Shown: piece by piece, positions 1-13,878 of the stretch
How positions within the stretch are numbered: the stretch's first letter is position 1
Layout: every line of letters starts with the position of its first letter
Assembly (NCBI GenBank): GCA_027943245.1
Contig: JANDJZ010001114.1
Coordinates: forward strand, 1 to 13,878
DNA: 13,878 nucleotides
Source of the DNA: Acanthamoeba sp. SK_2022b
Lineage: Eukaryota > Discosea > Longamoebia > Acanthamoebidae
Reading direction: 5' to 3'
The notes under the pieces: model-generated
The model's database searches: none
What the model was told of the DNA's origin: nothing
Seen by the model: the letters and a program-made list of their open reading frames with translations, nothing else
Translations under genes and position numbers: made by a program

Positions 1-759
1 TGCAAATGCCCACAGCAGTCCATACACATGCATTCTGCTGTGTTTTGTCTTCGTGCCATGCCTTCTTCAGTGTGTCAAAGATGCTGACCACGCACCCAAA
101 CGTGTTCTCAACACAGGCATGTGCTAAGGCCAACTCCCTGTTGTAGCTCTGTTGCTCCCAAGTGAGGGTCCATGCACCTTCAAGACGAGCTGAGCGACCC
201 TTGGGGTGGGAGAGAGTCATGATGAATTTGATGCTGTGGAAGCCCATTTGGCCATAGGAGAAGTGGTTGTCAGCAAGGATCACAGCTCCTTTGAGCTTCC
301 TCTCAATGAAGTTTTGTTGTAGCTTGAGGAAGTCCCCGTCAAAGATCTTGGGCGAGTACCCACCCCACAATGCTCAAAACTGGCTGCATGCATCACTCAG
401 CACCATGAAACGCTGGCTGGGTGAATTTAGCTTGTAGCTCCACAAAGGGTCCTTCTTTGAGACCTGGATGAGCAGAGAATCCACTTCTTGACCTCGTTGT
501 AGAGTCAATCTTGGCTGATGGCGTAGCAGTCCTTGTAAAGGGTGATGAGCACAAAACAACAGTAGAAATGTTTCCTGTGGTGCATGCCCCAAAGAGGAGG
601 CTCCTTGGTGACAATGAATGTGATGATTGAGCAAAGGACCTGTGCAGGAACCCTCTTCTCTACTTGCTGCGTAACTTGTTGTTTGGTGTGACTCATGGTG
701 TAGTGGTGTACTGCTAAACTGATATCAGCCTTGGTTTTTATTGTATGGGACACACACAA
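1..759 (-). pseudogene. Decayed DDE transposase, Harbinger/IS5-like (DDE_Tnp_4), 3' end outside window
   Basis: A cut-and-paste transposase that would have moved a DNA transposon; now non-functional. On the minus strand the frame entering at 634 reads to position 1, broken only by an in-frame TGA at 374-376. Seen in order: a WSYKLNSP block, VLSD (likely first catalytic Asp), GGYSPKIFDGDFL, ILADNHFSY (a further Asp) and CVENTFG, the VE..FG block that carries the Glu in DDE_4 transposases. The N-terminal part lies in another frame (Met at 696 or 759, ending in a stop at 505-507), so a frameshift is needed around 505-540. No terminal inverted repeat or target duplication can be assigned, because the far end is outside the window. 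The family call is by motif order and has not been searched. Confidence 0.72.
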
Positions 760-881
760 AAAGCTGTGCTCCCTGTAGTGTACGTTTTACACTGTTTTTC
801 ATTGAGACGCACACCTCAATGACAGCTCTACTGAACCAGGAGTGTCTAGGCACTTTTGGCCAAGTTGGAGCAAACACAACA

Positions 882-895
882 TGGTAGCAGAGGAT
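882..895 (+). other. Possible second primer binding site (initiator tRNA-Met 3' end)
   Basis: The 14 bases TGGTAGCAGAGGAT match the complement of the 3' end of a eukaryotic initiator tRNA-Met including CCA, as I recall the vertebrate form. They directly follow ACAACA, which would suit the CA end of an LTR. The matching LTR start is not clear (a TG near 742 is possible) and no coding sequence follows, so this could be chance or the relic of another retroelement. Confidence 0.3.
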
Positions 896-934
896 CTTGG
901 GTTCAAGTCTGGCTAAAACCAGTTGCTTGGGCAG

Positions 935-1110
935 CAAACACCACCACATCATCATAACAACATCACCACCACAACAGCACCACAGCATCACCACAACATC
1001 ACCACCCCAACAACACCACACCACCTCAACCCCACCACCCCAACAACACCACAACAGCACCATAAAACCACAACAAAACCACCACCACCACACCAGCTTC
1101 ACACCAGCAC
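935..1110. repeat. Imperfect CAC/CAA-rich simple repeat
   Basis: A degenerate array of CAC, CAA and CATCAC words. It is the reverse complement in style of the GTG/GTT core inside the adjacent LTR (1326-1660). Weakly similar words recur at about 4547-4600. Open frames here are low-complexity artefacts. Confidence 0.8.
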
Positions 1111-1118
1111 CATAACAT

Positions 1119-1860
1119 TGTTGTGATGTACACTGTGTGGTGAAGAGTAGAGTATGAAGTGAGAAAGAACAGGGTTCTTTCTGGTTTTATTGCTGTTGAA
1201 TATATTGGTGTAGACAGTTGTGCTACAACATAACTCCTAAACTTAAGGCATGCCTTAATGTGCTAGGAGCTCATTAAGTCCTACCTCATTTGGTGTTCCA
1301 GAGTGACTGTTGCTTAGAGTACCTGTTGTGTGTTGTGGTGATGTTGTGGTGATGTTGTTCTGGTGTGGTGATGTTGTGGTGATGTGGTGTTGTTGTTGTG
1401 GTGTTGTGGAGATATTGTGGTTGTAGTGATGTGGTGGTGTTGCAGTCTTGTTGTGGTTCTGTTGTTGTGGGGTTGTGGTGCTGTTGTTGTGGTGATGGTG
1501 TGGTGCTGTTATTGTGTCGTTATGGTAGTGGTGGTGTTGTGGAAGTGTTGTAGTGTTGTTGTAGTGTTGTGGCGCTGGTGCTGAGGTGATGTTGTGGTGT
1601 TGTGGTGTTGTGGTGATGGTGTTGTGGTTTTGTGGTGATGTGGTGGTGATGTTTGTTGTGAGTTACCTAATAAGGCAGTCACTCTGGAACACCAAATGAG
1701 GTAGGATGAGCTCCTAGCACATTAAGGCATGCCTTAAAGTTTAGGAGTTATGTTGTAGTACAACTGTCTACAACAATACATTAAGCAGTTATAAAACCAG
1801 AGAGAACCCTGTTCTCTCTCACTTCACACTTTACTTCACCACAAAGCGTACATCACAACA
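1119..1860 (+). repeat. Putative 5' LTR with ~190-base inverted arms
   Basis: It begins TGTTGTGATGTA and ends TACATCACAACA, a perfect 12-base terminal inverted repeat of TG...CA form, and is followed at once by a primer binding site. The inverted match continues far inward: 1119-1309 pairs with 1676-1860, with scattered mismatches and a small insertion near 1274. The core 1326-1660 is GTG/GTT-rich. The 3' remnant at 4027-4067 matches 1284-1324 in the same orientation with two differences in 41, which supports this being an LTR. Alternatives are a foldback element or two head-to-head LTR fragments. Confidence 0.6.
1326..1660. repeat. GTG/GTT-rich degenerate repeat, core of the palindromic LTR
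   Basis: Words such as GTTGTGGTGAT recur irregularly on the plus strand between the two inverted arms. At the 3' end of the element the equivalent place holds a nearly pure (GGT)n run, so the core appears to expand and homogenise. Confidence 0.75.
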
Positions 1861-1874
1861 GGTTATGGGCCCAC
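1861..1874 (+). other. Primer binding site for an initiator tRNA-Met half molecule
   Basis: GGTTATGGGCCCAC follows the CA end of the LTR without a gap. It is the exact complement of GTGGGCCCATAACC, the anticodon stem-loop of plant-type initiator tRNA-Met. Priming from the anticodon region by a cleaved tRNA is known for Drosophila copia and yeast Ty5. The tRNA sequence is from memory. Confidence 0.7.
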
Positions 1875-1881
1875 GCTCACA

Positions 1882-2700
1882 ATGAGTAACTACAAAGTCA
1901 CCAAGAGATATGTACTCCAATCAGTCACTGAGTACAGCACCTGGCGCAAGGAGCTTGAGTTTGTCTTGCTCTTGCAGAACCTGTGGGACGTTGCATTTGC
2001 CAACCAGCCTGGAGGCGCAGGCAAGGAGAAGGCTGATGACGGAGACAATGACATATGAATGAGAATGCAGCAGGCGGCTGGTTTTATCATTCTGTGTCTG
2101 GATACACAGTTCAGGTCAATATGCTTGCACCTCAAAGACCCAAGGGAGATGCTGAAGGCACTCAATGAGCAGCTCACACCAAAGACTACAGGGTACTGCA
2201 CGCTCTACCTCAAGCACTACTTGAGGATGCAATATGAGCCCAGAGAGACCTTGGACTTGTACTTCAGGCAACTAGATAAGGCTGTGAAGGACCTGGCAGG
2301 TCAGGACTACAAGGTAGACGAGAACCTATCACTTGCAATCATGCTTGATGGACTCCCAGAGGAATACAAGTCCATACAGACCATCATTGAGAGCATGAGA
2401 GAGATGAGCTACGGAGAGGCCAAGTGACTACTATCCCAGCGCAAGGCTGCCTGCATTGCAAAGACAGCAATGCATGAGTCCATTAACATTGTCCAAGTGC
2501 CACAAGGACAATGGGAGCAAAACTCCAACACGAAGTCTAATGACAGCAAACATAGAAAATTTACTGGTAAGTGCTTTGAGTGTTGTGAGGTCAGGCATAG
2601 AAGATGCAATTGTCCCAAGCTCAAGGGCAAGAGGCCCAGAGATAGCAAGGGAGGCAGCCAGCAAAGCACCAGTGTGAGAGAAGAGACCATTCTCGCAGCA
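1882..2700 (+). pseudogene. Copia-type gag remnant (capsid and zinc knuckle)
   Basis: Gag forms the particle that packages the element's RNA. The frame opens with ATG at 1882, eight bases after the primer site, and stays open past 2700 apart from TGA at 2056-2058 and 2425-2427. The middle resembles the UBN2/retrotran_gag family of copia gags, with ETLDLYFRQLDKAV and then LDGLPEEYKSI. A nucleocapsid zinc knuckle CFECCEVRHRRCNC, fitting CX2CX4HX4C, lies at 2572-2613 and is followed by a basic stretch. In this frame the two stops are the only lesions. Gag passes into pol through a frame change near 2690-2703. Confidence 0.72.
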
Positions 2701-4011
2701 ACCAAGCAAGTACTAAAGACCACTGGTATTTGGACTCTGGAGCAACTGTCATGTGCAGGAAGGACTGGCTACATGACTACGTCAGTCTTGAGGCCAAAGG
2801 GCAGAGTCTGCTGCTCAGCGACAACTTCAAGTGAAAGATCAAAGGGTTTGGAGTCGTACATGCAAACATGTGGGTGGATGGAGTTGAAGAGGCAGTAACA
2901 TTTGCAAGAGTACTGTATGTGCCAGGACTTGTGAAGAACCTCATCTCCACAGCCATGGTGACAGCCAGAGGGAACAAGGTACAGATCAACCGCTCAGGAG
3001 GTAGCTTGTTCAACCATGAGGGCAACACTACAAGGGGGCATGCTGGCACTACCAATCAAGCCAGATCTGGCTGACACAGCCTCAAGTGAATATCATTCAG
3101 GAAAACTACTCACTCAACCAGCTCCACCATCACTATGGACACGTAGGCAAGATGTGACTACGTGCCCTAGTCAAGTCTCTTGGACTGGCGCACGCTGGAG
3201 GCATGCTCTCACCATGCAACGTGTGCATTCAAGTGAAAGCAACATGGCCAGACATCCACAACAGACCAGCCCTGAGAGCAACCAGACCCCTCAAGCAGGT
3301 CCACACAGACATGTGTGGACCACTACCAGTGGACACCATCAGGTAAGCAGTACTATGTGTCATTTATTGATGACTACAGCCAGTACACAACAATCTACTT
3401 TCTTGAGTCAGCAGGCATCAACCAATGATGCAGAGTACTGCAGAGTGACCAGGGAGGCAAATACACGAGTGCGGTGGTCCAATGCTACCTAGTCAAGAAA
3501 AGGATTGCACACAAGAGGACACCAGCATGCACACCCAAGCACAATGGAGTGGCAGAACACTTCAACCACACACTACTAGAGATGGTCAGGTGTATGCTTC
3601 AAGACGCAACCTCTTTTTTATTCAACATGTTGAGGTGCTCACCAACCCAGTGGGCAGAAACAAGCTGGCAGATCAAACACGCTTTGGAATCTACCTCAGC
3701 CCAGCATGAGCAGACGCACCACCAAATCCTGATCAAAGATAAAGCATTAGAGATGAGAGATGTGATATTTAACGTTCCAGAAGGCCCCAGCAAGGGCCCC
3801 ATCAACATATGAGACCTGGACATGGACCTAACCCAAACTCTACTCTCAAGAGTTTCACGCCTGTGTAGCAAGAGAAGACTACCAGAATGAGAATAGTGTC
3901 AAGATCCTGTCAACATACGCCAAAGCCGTCACCTCATCACACACTGAAGACTGGAAAGCCACCATGCACAACAAGTACAATGCAATAATGGGCCTTGAAC
4001 CAGTTGATTGA
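2701..4011 (+). pseudogene. Copia-type pol remnant: protease, integrase, stub before reverse transcriptase
   Basis: The protease active site WYLDSGAT starts at 2724; an in-frame TGA follows at 2832-2834. After a frameshift near 3074-3083 comes the integrase zinc domain (HHHYGHVG ... CNVC, with TGA at 3155-3157) and the first catalytic Asp in VHTDMCGP. After another frameshift near 3341-3345 come FIDDYS, a likely small deletion with TGA at 3426-3428, the second Asp in LQSDQGGKY and the catalytic Glu in HNGVAEHFNHTL. Around 3904-4010 a block with DWKATMHNKYNAI resembles the start of copia reverse transcriptase. The polymerase and RNase H never appear. The remnant is broken throughout. Confidence 0.75.
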
Positions 4012-4026
4012 GCCATCTGTGTGATG

Positions 4027-4087
4027 CCTCATTTGATGTTCCAGAGTGACTGTTGCTCAGAGTACCTAATAAGCTAACTCACAACAA
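4027..4087 (+). repeat. Truncated 3' LTR remnant
   Basis: Positions 4027-4067 match 1284-1324 of the 5' LTR in direct orientation with two differences. Positions 4074-4087 (CTAACTCACAACAA) match the inverted sequence beside the inner edge of the right arm. The first ~165 bases of the LTR are absent, so the junction at 4027 is a deletion breakpoint joining pol to the LTR interior. Confidence 0.65.
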
Positions 4088-4303
4088 GGTGGTGGTGGTG
4101 GTGGTGGTGGTGGTGGTGGTGGTGGTGGTGGTGGTGGTGGTGGTGGTGGTGGTGGTGGTGGTGGTGGTGGTGGTGGTGGTGGTGGCAGGTGGTGGTGGTG
4201 GTGGTGGTGGTGGTGGTGGTGGTGGTGGTGGTGGTGGTCAGGTGGTGGTGGTGGTGGTGTGTGGTGGTGGTGGTGGTGGTGGTGGTGGTGGTGGTCAGGT
4301 GGT
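4088..4303. repeat. (GGT)n microsatellite with CAGGT interruptions
   Basis: About 216 bases of GGT on the plus strand. It is broken by CAGG near 4185 and 4239, a TGTGTGG slip near 4258 and another CAGG near 4295. It sits where the LTR core should be. The G-rich strand could form quadruplexes. The encoded Val, Trp, Gly, His or Thr runs are not proteins. Confidence 0.9.
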
Positions 4304-4712
4304 GTTTTTCATCACAAAACAACAAGGTGAGCATCGACCTGATGCACATTGGTTCAACCACCACAGCCCAAAGATTGTTATGTGTTTTTTACTCAACACC
4401 AAGACTTTCTGCCACTGTTTTCAATTTGCACTAAGGTACTGAAAAACTGTATTTGAAGGGTTAGAAGAGATCAAGTTCCAACAATATAAACACAATCCAT
4501 ATTGACCAATGCATTTGTCAAGTGCAAAACATCCAATTTTCAGTGCACCACAACATCACCAGACCATCACCCATCACCACAACAACACTACCCCAACACC
4601 AATTTTTTTAGGCTGGAAATTTTCAGAGTGTATCCAGTGGATGAAAAGTGGAAAATTACCAACCAAGGAGAGTATTGAAACTTGAATGAAAAATTGTTAT
4701 ATTGTTTACAAC
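4304..4712. other. Intergenic spacer, no gene seen
   Basis: AT-richer non-coding sequence between the retroelement and the 3' end of the RhoGEF gene. It has a short CAC/CAA-rich stretch at about 4547-4600 like those beside the LTR, and no right-hand LTR arm. I see no standard AATAAA polyadenylation signal for the minus-strand gene here. Confidence 0.5.
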
Positions 4713-5335
4713 CTACGTTTCCTTGGTCTTGGTCTTGCTGCGCCAGCTGCGACTCTTCTTGCTTGGGTCAGTGGGGGGCGTGGCCTTGACTGCGCACGAG
4801 CCAGAAGGTTGCAGGGCGGGGTCATAGTCATCGCCGCTATCTTTCGGCCGGCGGAGTTTGCGGGAGAAGTTTTTGAAAAGAGATGGTCGGGTGGGTCGCG
4901 CACCCGAAGAGGAGGAGAGTGGGATCATGCTTGCGACCTCCTCATCGGTCAGGGCAGGAAACTCTGTAGAGGAGGTGGGAGAACGCGGCGAACTGTCGCT
5001 CCCACAAGGCGACGGAGGAGGAGAGGCCTTTGCGGCTGAATTCACCACCCCTGGCGAATCCGAAAGCGCCAGTGCAAGAGAGGGCACTGATGGCGCGCCG
5101 GATGCCGTAGAAGGCGGAGGAGGGCTCGGTGCTGAGGAGAGAGAGGACGAAGAGGTGGAACTTGCAGGAACTGGGACACCAGCCGGCCCTGCTAGAAGAA
5201 CTGAGGACAACTGCACGCTCTTACGCCTGTTGCGCCACAGCAACCCCATTAGAGATGGGAAGCTTGTTTTTCTGCACTCTTTGGGAAGGGGGGGACAAAC
5301 TCTCTGTCTCTATATCTCTATATCTCTATATCATG

Positions 5336-5398
<63 letters not shown>

Positions 5399-6892
5399 GG
5401 AAGGGTACCGCATTTTCTTCATGAAAGAAGACGAGGAGGCGTTTACGATTGACAGTGAGCGCCGTCGCTGAGTCATCTCTTCTTTTTCTCTTTGTGCTGG
5501 TAGCCCGCCGTATTGTGTGTGAGCAGAGCTGGAGAAGCAGCAAGATCGAGCAATGTGAGGGCAGGGGTTGGTACAGAGTGGTTTGACCCGCGAAGACATG
5601 GTCGCGCCAGAGCGACAAGAGGCTGCTGCCGTTGCTGCCGCGGCAGAGGAGGCATCTTCAAGCGATCGCATGGTCTTGGAAACATAGTCCTGCGCGTCTC
5701 TCACCTTTGGCCATGACGATCACTTCGTCAGTGACACTGCCCAAGCCGGAGTGATACTCCTTTACCACGCCGTGGTACTCCTTTTGCTCTGGAGGCGGCG
5801 GCGGCGGCGGCGGATGGGTTAGGCAAGCCGCGCCTGCGTACCTCACGGTTGTCAGCCAGGTGTCGAGAGAGCTCGCGGAACATGAGCTCATAGCGTGGGA
5901 TCCTGAGCCAGGTGGAGTGAGAAGTTGGCATGACAGCGACGACGACAAGGGGGGGGGGAGGGAGAACAGTACCGCTGAGCGGGGGTGATGAGGATGCTTT
6001 CAAAGGCCATCTCGCCATTTCGATGGCGAGTGGCATCGAATTCATGAAGCAGGTTGGCAAAGGCCGCGTTGGTGGCCTTGAGGGTCTCGCAGAGTGTAAG
6101 CGCGTTGTTGTAACCCTCCAGGAAGGGCTTGTAGTCCTGAAAGAATTGGCACTCCTGTAGGAACAGATTTCCGAGAGTCGACGCTTTCGTGTACGGGCCT
6201 GGCAGCGTCGTGAGCGCACGCGATCGATCTTATGAACATAGAGAGAGAGAGAGAGACCAAGTTGTTCAAGAACAGCGGGAATAGTACCAGACCACAACAT
6301 GATCCACTCAACGCGGTGAAGCAGGCCCTTGTGATGCTTGAGGAGATCCTCCACATTCATGAACAGCGCCTTGATCTGCTCCTCCGACAATATTGGAGGC
6401 TCCTCGGGATCTACCACCCACCGGCATCGGGGGGGGAGGCACGTGCACGCAGAGATCAGCCAAACACACAGCAGCCCACCGCGTCGCACACGCAGCTCAC
6501 CCCCCCCCCACGCTGTTGTTTGCTTGCGCAATTGTTGCACCGCCCCGCCCCCGGGTAGGTGGTGAAGTGGTACTTTGTTGGGACTCGCGGAGAGACCGCC
6601 GTAGAGGAAGGAGAAGGCCGCTCACCAGAATCCCCAAGTCCCGCACGTATGTGCGCTCTGTGTCTACCAGCTCCAAGAACACCTGCACCACCGCACACCA
6701 CCACACACACAGCACGCTGAGTCGTTTGGTTGCCCCAACCCAACAACTTCTTTTCGCGGGGAACCCCTCTTGGGGTGTGCGTGGGTGTACCTCGTTTTGG
6801 TTTTGCGTCTGGAGGAGGATGTGGCCTCTGCGAAGAGTATCGCTCTGCTGCTTGTGGTTGTGATTGGTAACGCATACCATAGACGACGCCAT
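4713..6892 (-). CDS. RhoGEF (DH-domain) protein, seven exons, no PH domain seen
   Basis: Predicted guanine nucleotide exchange factor for Rho/Rac GTPases, acting on actin control. Exons, highest coordinate first: 6892-6791, 6682-6574, 6410-6288, 6228-5973, 5902-5842, 5704-5409, 5271-4713 (TAG at 4713-4715), giving about 501 residues with phases agreeing at every junction. The DH domain covers roughly residues 20-245: CR1 contains ELVDTERTYVRDLGIL with the conserved Glu, the middle contains ALFMNVEDLLKHHKGLL, and CR3 reads ESILITPAQRIPRYELMFREL across the exon 4/5 junction. The tail is Ser/Pro-rich with basic patches. No PH domain follows. The start ATG at 6892 is followed by GCG; an upstream stretch ending at a possible donor near 7008 may be spliced 5' UTR. 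The exon 3/4 splice sites and the uniformity of exon 6 are the least certain. Confidence 0.8.
5337..5394. repeat. (CA)n microsatellite in RhoGEF intron 6
   Basis: Twenty-nine CA units within intron 5408-5272 of the minus-strand gene, flanked by TATATCTC repeats at 5311-5332. Confidence 0.95.
5795..5813. repeat. (GGC)n short repeat in RhoGEF intron 5
   Basis: GGCGGCGGC run inside intron 5841-5705. On the minus strand the frame crossing it looks coding (it contains KEYHGVVKEYH). The DH helix, however, continues properly only if this whole stretch is removed. Confidence 0.75.
6239..6255. repeat. (GA)n short repeat in RhoGEF intron 3
   Basis: On the minus strand this is a CT tract about 20-30 bases before the proposed acceptor at 6229, so it may serve as the polypyrimidine tract. 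Confidence 0.7.
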
Positions 6893-7229
6893 AGCCCTGT
6901 ATAATATATCCTCCTAGGCGTGATGCACGCCTGGCAAATGCGAGAGCGAGATCGATTCCATGAACATCATCAGACCCCCCCCCCAAAGGAAGAAACGCAA
7001 CCAATTACCTGGGTGGCAGAGGGAGGAATGCGTTCAGATCCCTCGGGAGGAAAGTTCCTCTTAGCCGAGCGCGCCTGCCAAGCTGTGCGTCGTGCTGGGT
7101 CGTCTAGACAGCACACGTTCCCAGTTTCCTTTTCCGTCCAGCGCACCAGGCAGGAAGCGGAGGAAATGCGAGGAAAAATAGGCGGGAAAAGAAAAAGAAC
7201 ACAGCCCACAACCGAGAGAGAGAGGGGGG
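6893..7229. promoter_or_regulatory. Divergent promoter region between the two genes
   Basis: About 337 bases separate the start codons of the minus-strand RhoGEF gene (6892) and the plus-strand LRR/kinase gene (7230), so both promoters must lie here or overlap the 5' exons. Visible items are CCAAT at 7000-7004 (plus strand), an E2F-like site at 7182-7189, a C9 run near 6974, and TATATTATA on the minus strand just upstream of 6892. The last could instead be the end of a 5' UTR intron (…TATACAG). Purine-rich GAGAGAGAGAGG runs up to the plus-strand ATG. Confidence 0.5.
7182..7189 (+). promoter_or_regulatory. E2F/DP-like site
   Basis: GCGGGAAA fits the E2F/DP consensus GCGSSAAA and lies 41 bases upstream of the plus-strand ATG. 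An 8-base match is weak evidence by itself. Confidence 0.25.
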
Positions 7230-13810
<6,581 letters not shown>

Positions 13811-13849
13811 GTACGCTTCTCTCTCCCACCTGCCCTCGCTGAGAACACG

Positions 13850-13878
13850 CCGCACACGCACGCACGCACGCACGCACA
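13850..13878. repeat. (GCAC)n repeat in intron 23, running off the window
   Basis: About six GCAC units after donor GTACGC at 13811; same motif as intron 16. The gene continues beyond the window. Confidence 0.85.

Larger units (their letters stand above)
1119..4303 (+). mobile_element. Degenerate Ty1/copia-type LTR retrotransposon
   Basis: The order of parts is: putative 5' LTR (1119-1860), primer binding site (1861-1874), gag with zinc knuckle, protease motif, integrase, a short stretch preceding reverse transcriptase, then a truncated 3' LTR remnant (4027 to about 4303). Protease-integrase-RT order and a CX2CX4HX4C knuckle place it in Ty1/copia. Reverse transcriptase, RNase H and the first ~165 bases of the 3' LTR are missing, apparently by one deletion ending at 4027. 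Several TGA stops and at least three frameshifts show it cannot encode working proteins. Confidence 0.8.

Noticed and set aside
880..912. tRNA gene or tRNA-derived SINE (GGTTCAAGTC resembles a B box)
   Set aside because: The T-arm stem does not pair, no A box lies at the right distance, and the upstream 14 bases read as the antisense of a tRNA end.
1..4011. Alternative genetic code with TGA as Trp
   Set aside because: All in-frame TGA codons are in decayed mobile elements that also have frameshifts. The ~4.8 kb of host exons contain no in-frame TGA apart from none needed for reading, and they use TGG for Trp.
4053..4442. Long open frames encoding Val, Trp, Gly, His or Thr runs over the GGT repeat
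   Set aside because: They are frame readings of a pure microsatellite with no start context or conserved flanks.
5709..5795. An extra RhoGEF exon containing KEYHGVVKEYH on the minus strand
   Set aside because: It joins in phase to the previous exon, but its exit does not fit the next DH helix. Removing it gives LADNREVRDAQDYVSKTM, a better DH C-terminus.
6899..6908. TATA box for the RhoGEF gene
   Set aside because: TATATTATA on the minus strand lies only about seven bases before the ATG and ends in ACAG, so it is more likely the 3' end of a 5' UTR intron.

Overview
This is nuclear DNA of a unicellular eukaryote. There is no sign of operons. Both genes are broken into many short exons by introns of about 56-220 bases, and nearly every intron carries simple repeats. 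The proteins (a Rho-family GEF and a leucine-rich-repeat / tyrosine-kinase-like / armadillo protein) suit an amoeboid or otherwise motile protist. An amoebozoan is my best guess, but it is only a guess.

Left third (1-4712): a decayed mobile-element nest with lower GC than the rest. Positions 1-759 (minus) hold a broken DDE transposase of the Harbinger/IS5-like (DDE_Tnp_4) kind. Positions 1119-4303 hold a Ty1/copia-type LTR retrotransposon. It has a putative 742-base 5' LTR that is itself a giant palindrome (two ~190-base inverted arms around a GTG/GTT-rich core). A primer binding site matching the anticodon region of initiator tRNA-Met follows, then gag with a zinc knuckle, the protease motif and an integrase. 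Reverse transcriptase and RNase H are missing, and a truncated 3' LTR ends in a long (GGT)n run. Most clear in-frame stops in these elements are TGA.

Middle (4713-6892, minus): a seven-exon gene for a RhoGEF (DH domain) with a long Ser/Pro-rich tail and no visible PH domain.

Right half (7230 to beyond 13878, plus): one gene of at least 23 exons, reconstructed with phase-consistent splice sites. It encodes LRRs with an LRR cap, an acidic low-complexity linker, a Glu/Gln/Arg-rich coiled coil, a TKL-type kinase domain whose HRD motif reads HGS (probable pseudokinase), a Ser-rich linker and armadillo-like repeats. The gene runs off the window.

The two genes are head to head, with about 340 bases between their start codons, so they may share a promoter. 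Their introns use an unusual donor consensus, GTACG, and three introns of the kinase-like gene appear to use a GC variant, GCACG. All splice assignments were made by eye from reading frame, phase and domain continuity.
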